From CAZWUZ01 sp964637655 [NCBI: uncultured bacterium] (GTDB lineage Bacteria; DAOPZR01): 7,957 nt of DNA. The stretch covers positions 7,860 to 15,816 of the forward strand of contig CAZWUZ010000053.1 in assembly GCA_964637655.1 (NCBI GenBank), in the 5' to 3' direction. The first letter of the stretch is position 1. The number at the start of each line of letters is the position of its first letter. Made by a program: the position numbers and the translations under genes. Below the pieces are notes generated by a model. That model saw only the letters and a list, made by a program, of their open reading frames with translations, made no database searches and was not told the origin of the DNA. This document shows, in pieces, positions 7,931 through 7,957 of this stretch.

Positions 7931-7957
7931 GTGCGCGGCGTTCCGTCAGCTAAAACA
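7931..7957 (+). CDS. Possible start of a divergent gene, cut by the window edge
   Basis: A GTG at 7931 is preceded by GGAGG (7921-7925) with a five-base spacer, and the nine codons to the window end are open. The spacing and the Shine-Dalgarno are good, but nine residues carry no family information. A gene transcribed away from GSIII would explain the AT-rich gap between them. It is equally possible that this is chance, or that the ATG at 7918 (11 codons, stop at 7951) is a leader peptide. Confidence 0.2.

Overview
The window is GC-rich bacterial DNA, densely coded, with five clear protein genes and small intergenic gaps. Short gene overlaps, GTG as well as ATG starts and Shine-Dalgarno sites point to a GC-rich bacterium. 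Bactoprenol-type glycosyltransferases of the kinds seen here are found in many phyla. A type III glutamine synthetase (GSIII) narrows the choice a little, since GSIII is patchy: Bacteroidota, cyanobacteria, some clostridia, some Pseudomonadota and delta-lineages, and the PVC group. I cannot name the organism from sequence alone.

Layout: bases 1-1352 hold the 3' part of a polytopic membrane glycosyltransferase of the GT39/ArnT/PMT type, whose 5' end lies outside the window. A 62-base gap carries a near-consensus sigma70-type promoter with an inverted repeat in its spacer. It leads into a tight four-gene run on the + strand: a GT2 polyprenyl-phosphate glycosyltransferase with two C-terminal membrane helices (1415-2344), a NodB-fold polysaccharide deacetylase (2328-3452), a radical SAM protein with an N-terminal B12-binding-type domain (3437-4837), and a class I SAM-dependent methyltransferase (4839-5564). 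Neighbouring genes in this run overlap by 17 and 16 bases or are separated by a single base, so it is almost certainly one operon. A perfect 13-bp hairpin (5567-5597) separates it from a convergent GSIII gene on the - strand (5610-7793). The last 164 bases are the GSIII upstream region, with a very strong Shine-Dalgarno site, small dyads, and possibly the start of a divergent gene at the right edge.

How the genes may work together (inference): the combination of a GT39 transferase, a GT2 with membrane anchor and a NodB deacetylase has the same logic as the Arn pathway. In that pathway ArnC loads a sugar on undecaprenyl phosphate, ArnD removes an N-acyl group, and ArnT transfers the sugar to lipid A on the far side of the membrane. 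Here a B12-type radical SAM enzyme and a methyltransferase are added, which would allow methylation or carbon-skeleton editing of the lipid-linked sugar or its lipid. None of the proteins looks like a plain Arn orthologue, and the set lacks visible ArnA/ArnB-type sugar-nucleotide genes, so the product is unknown. The GSIII gene is a separate nitrogen-assimilation unit. No RNA gene, insertion sequence, CRISPR array or phage gene is visible.
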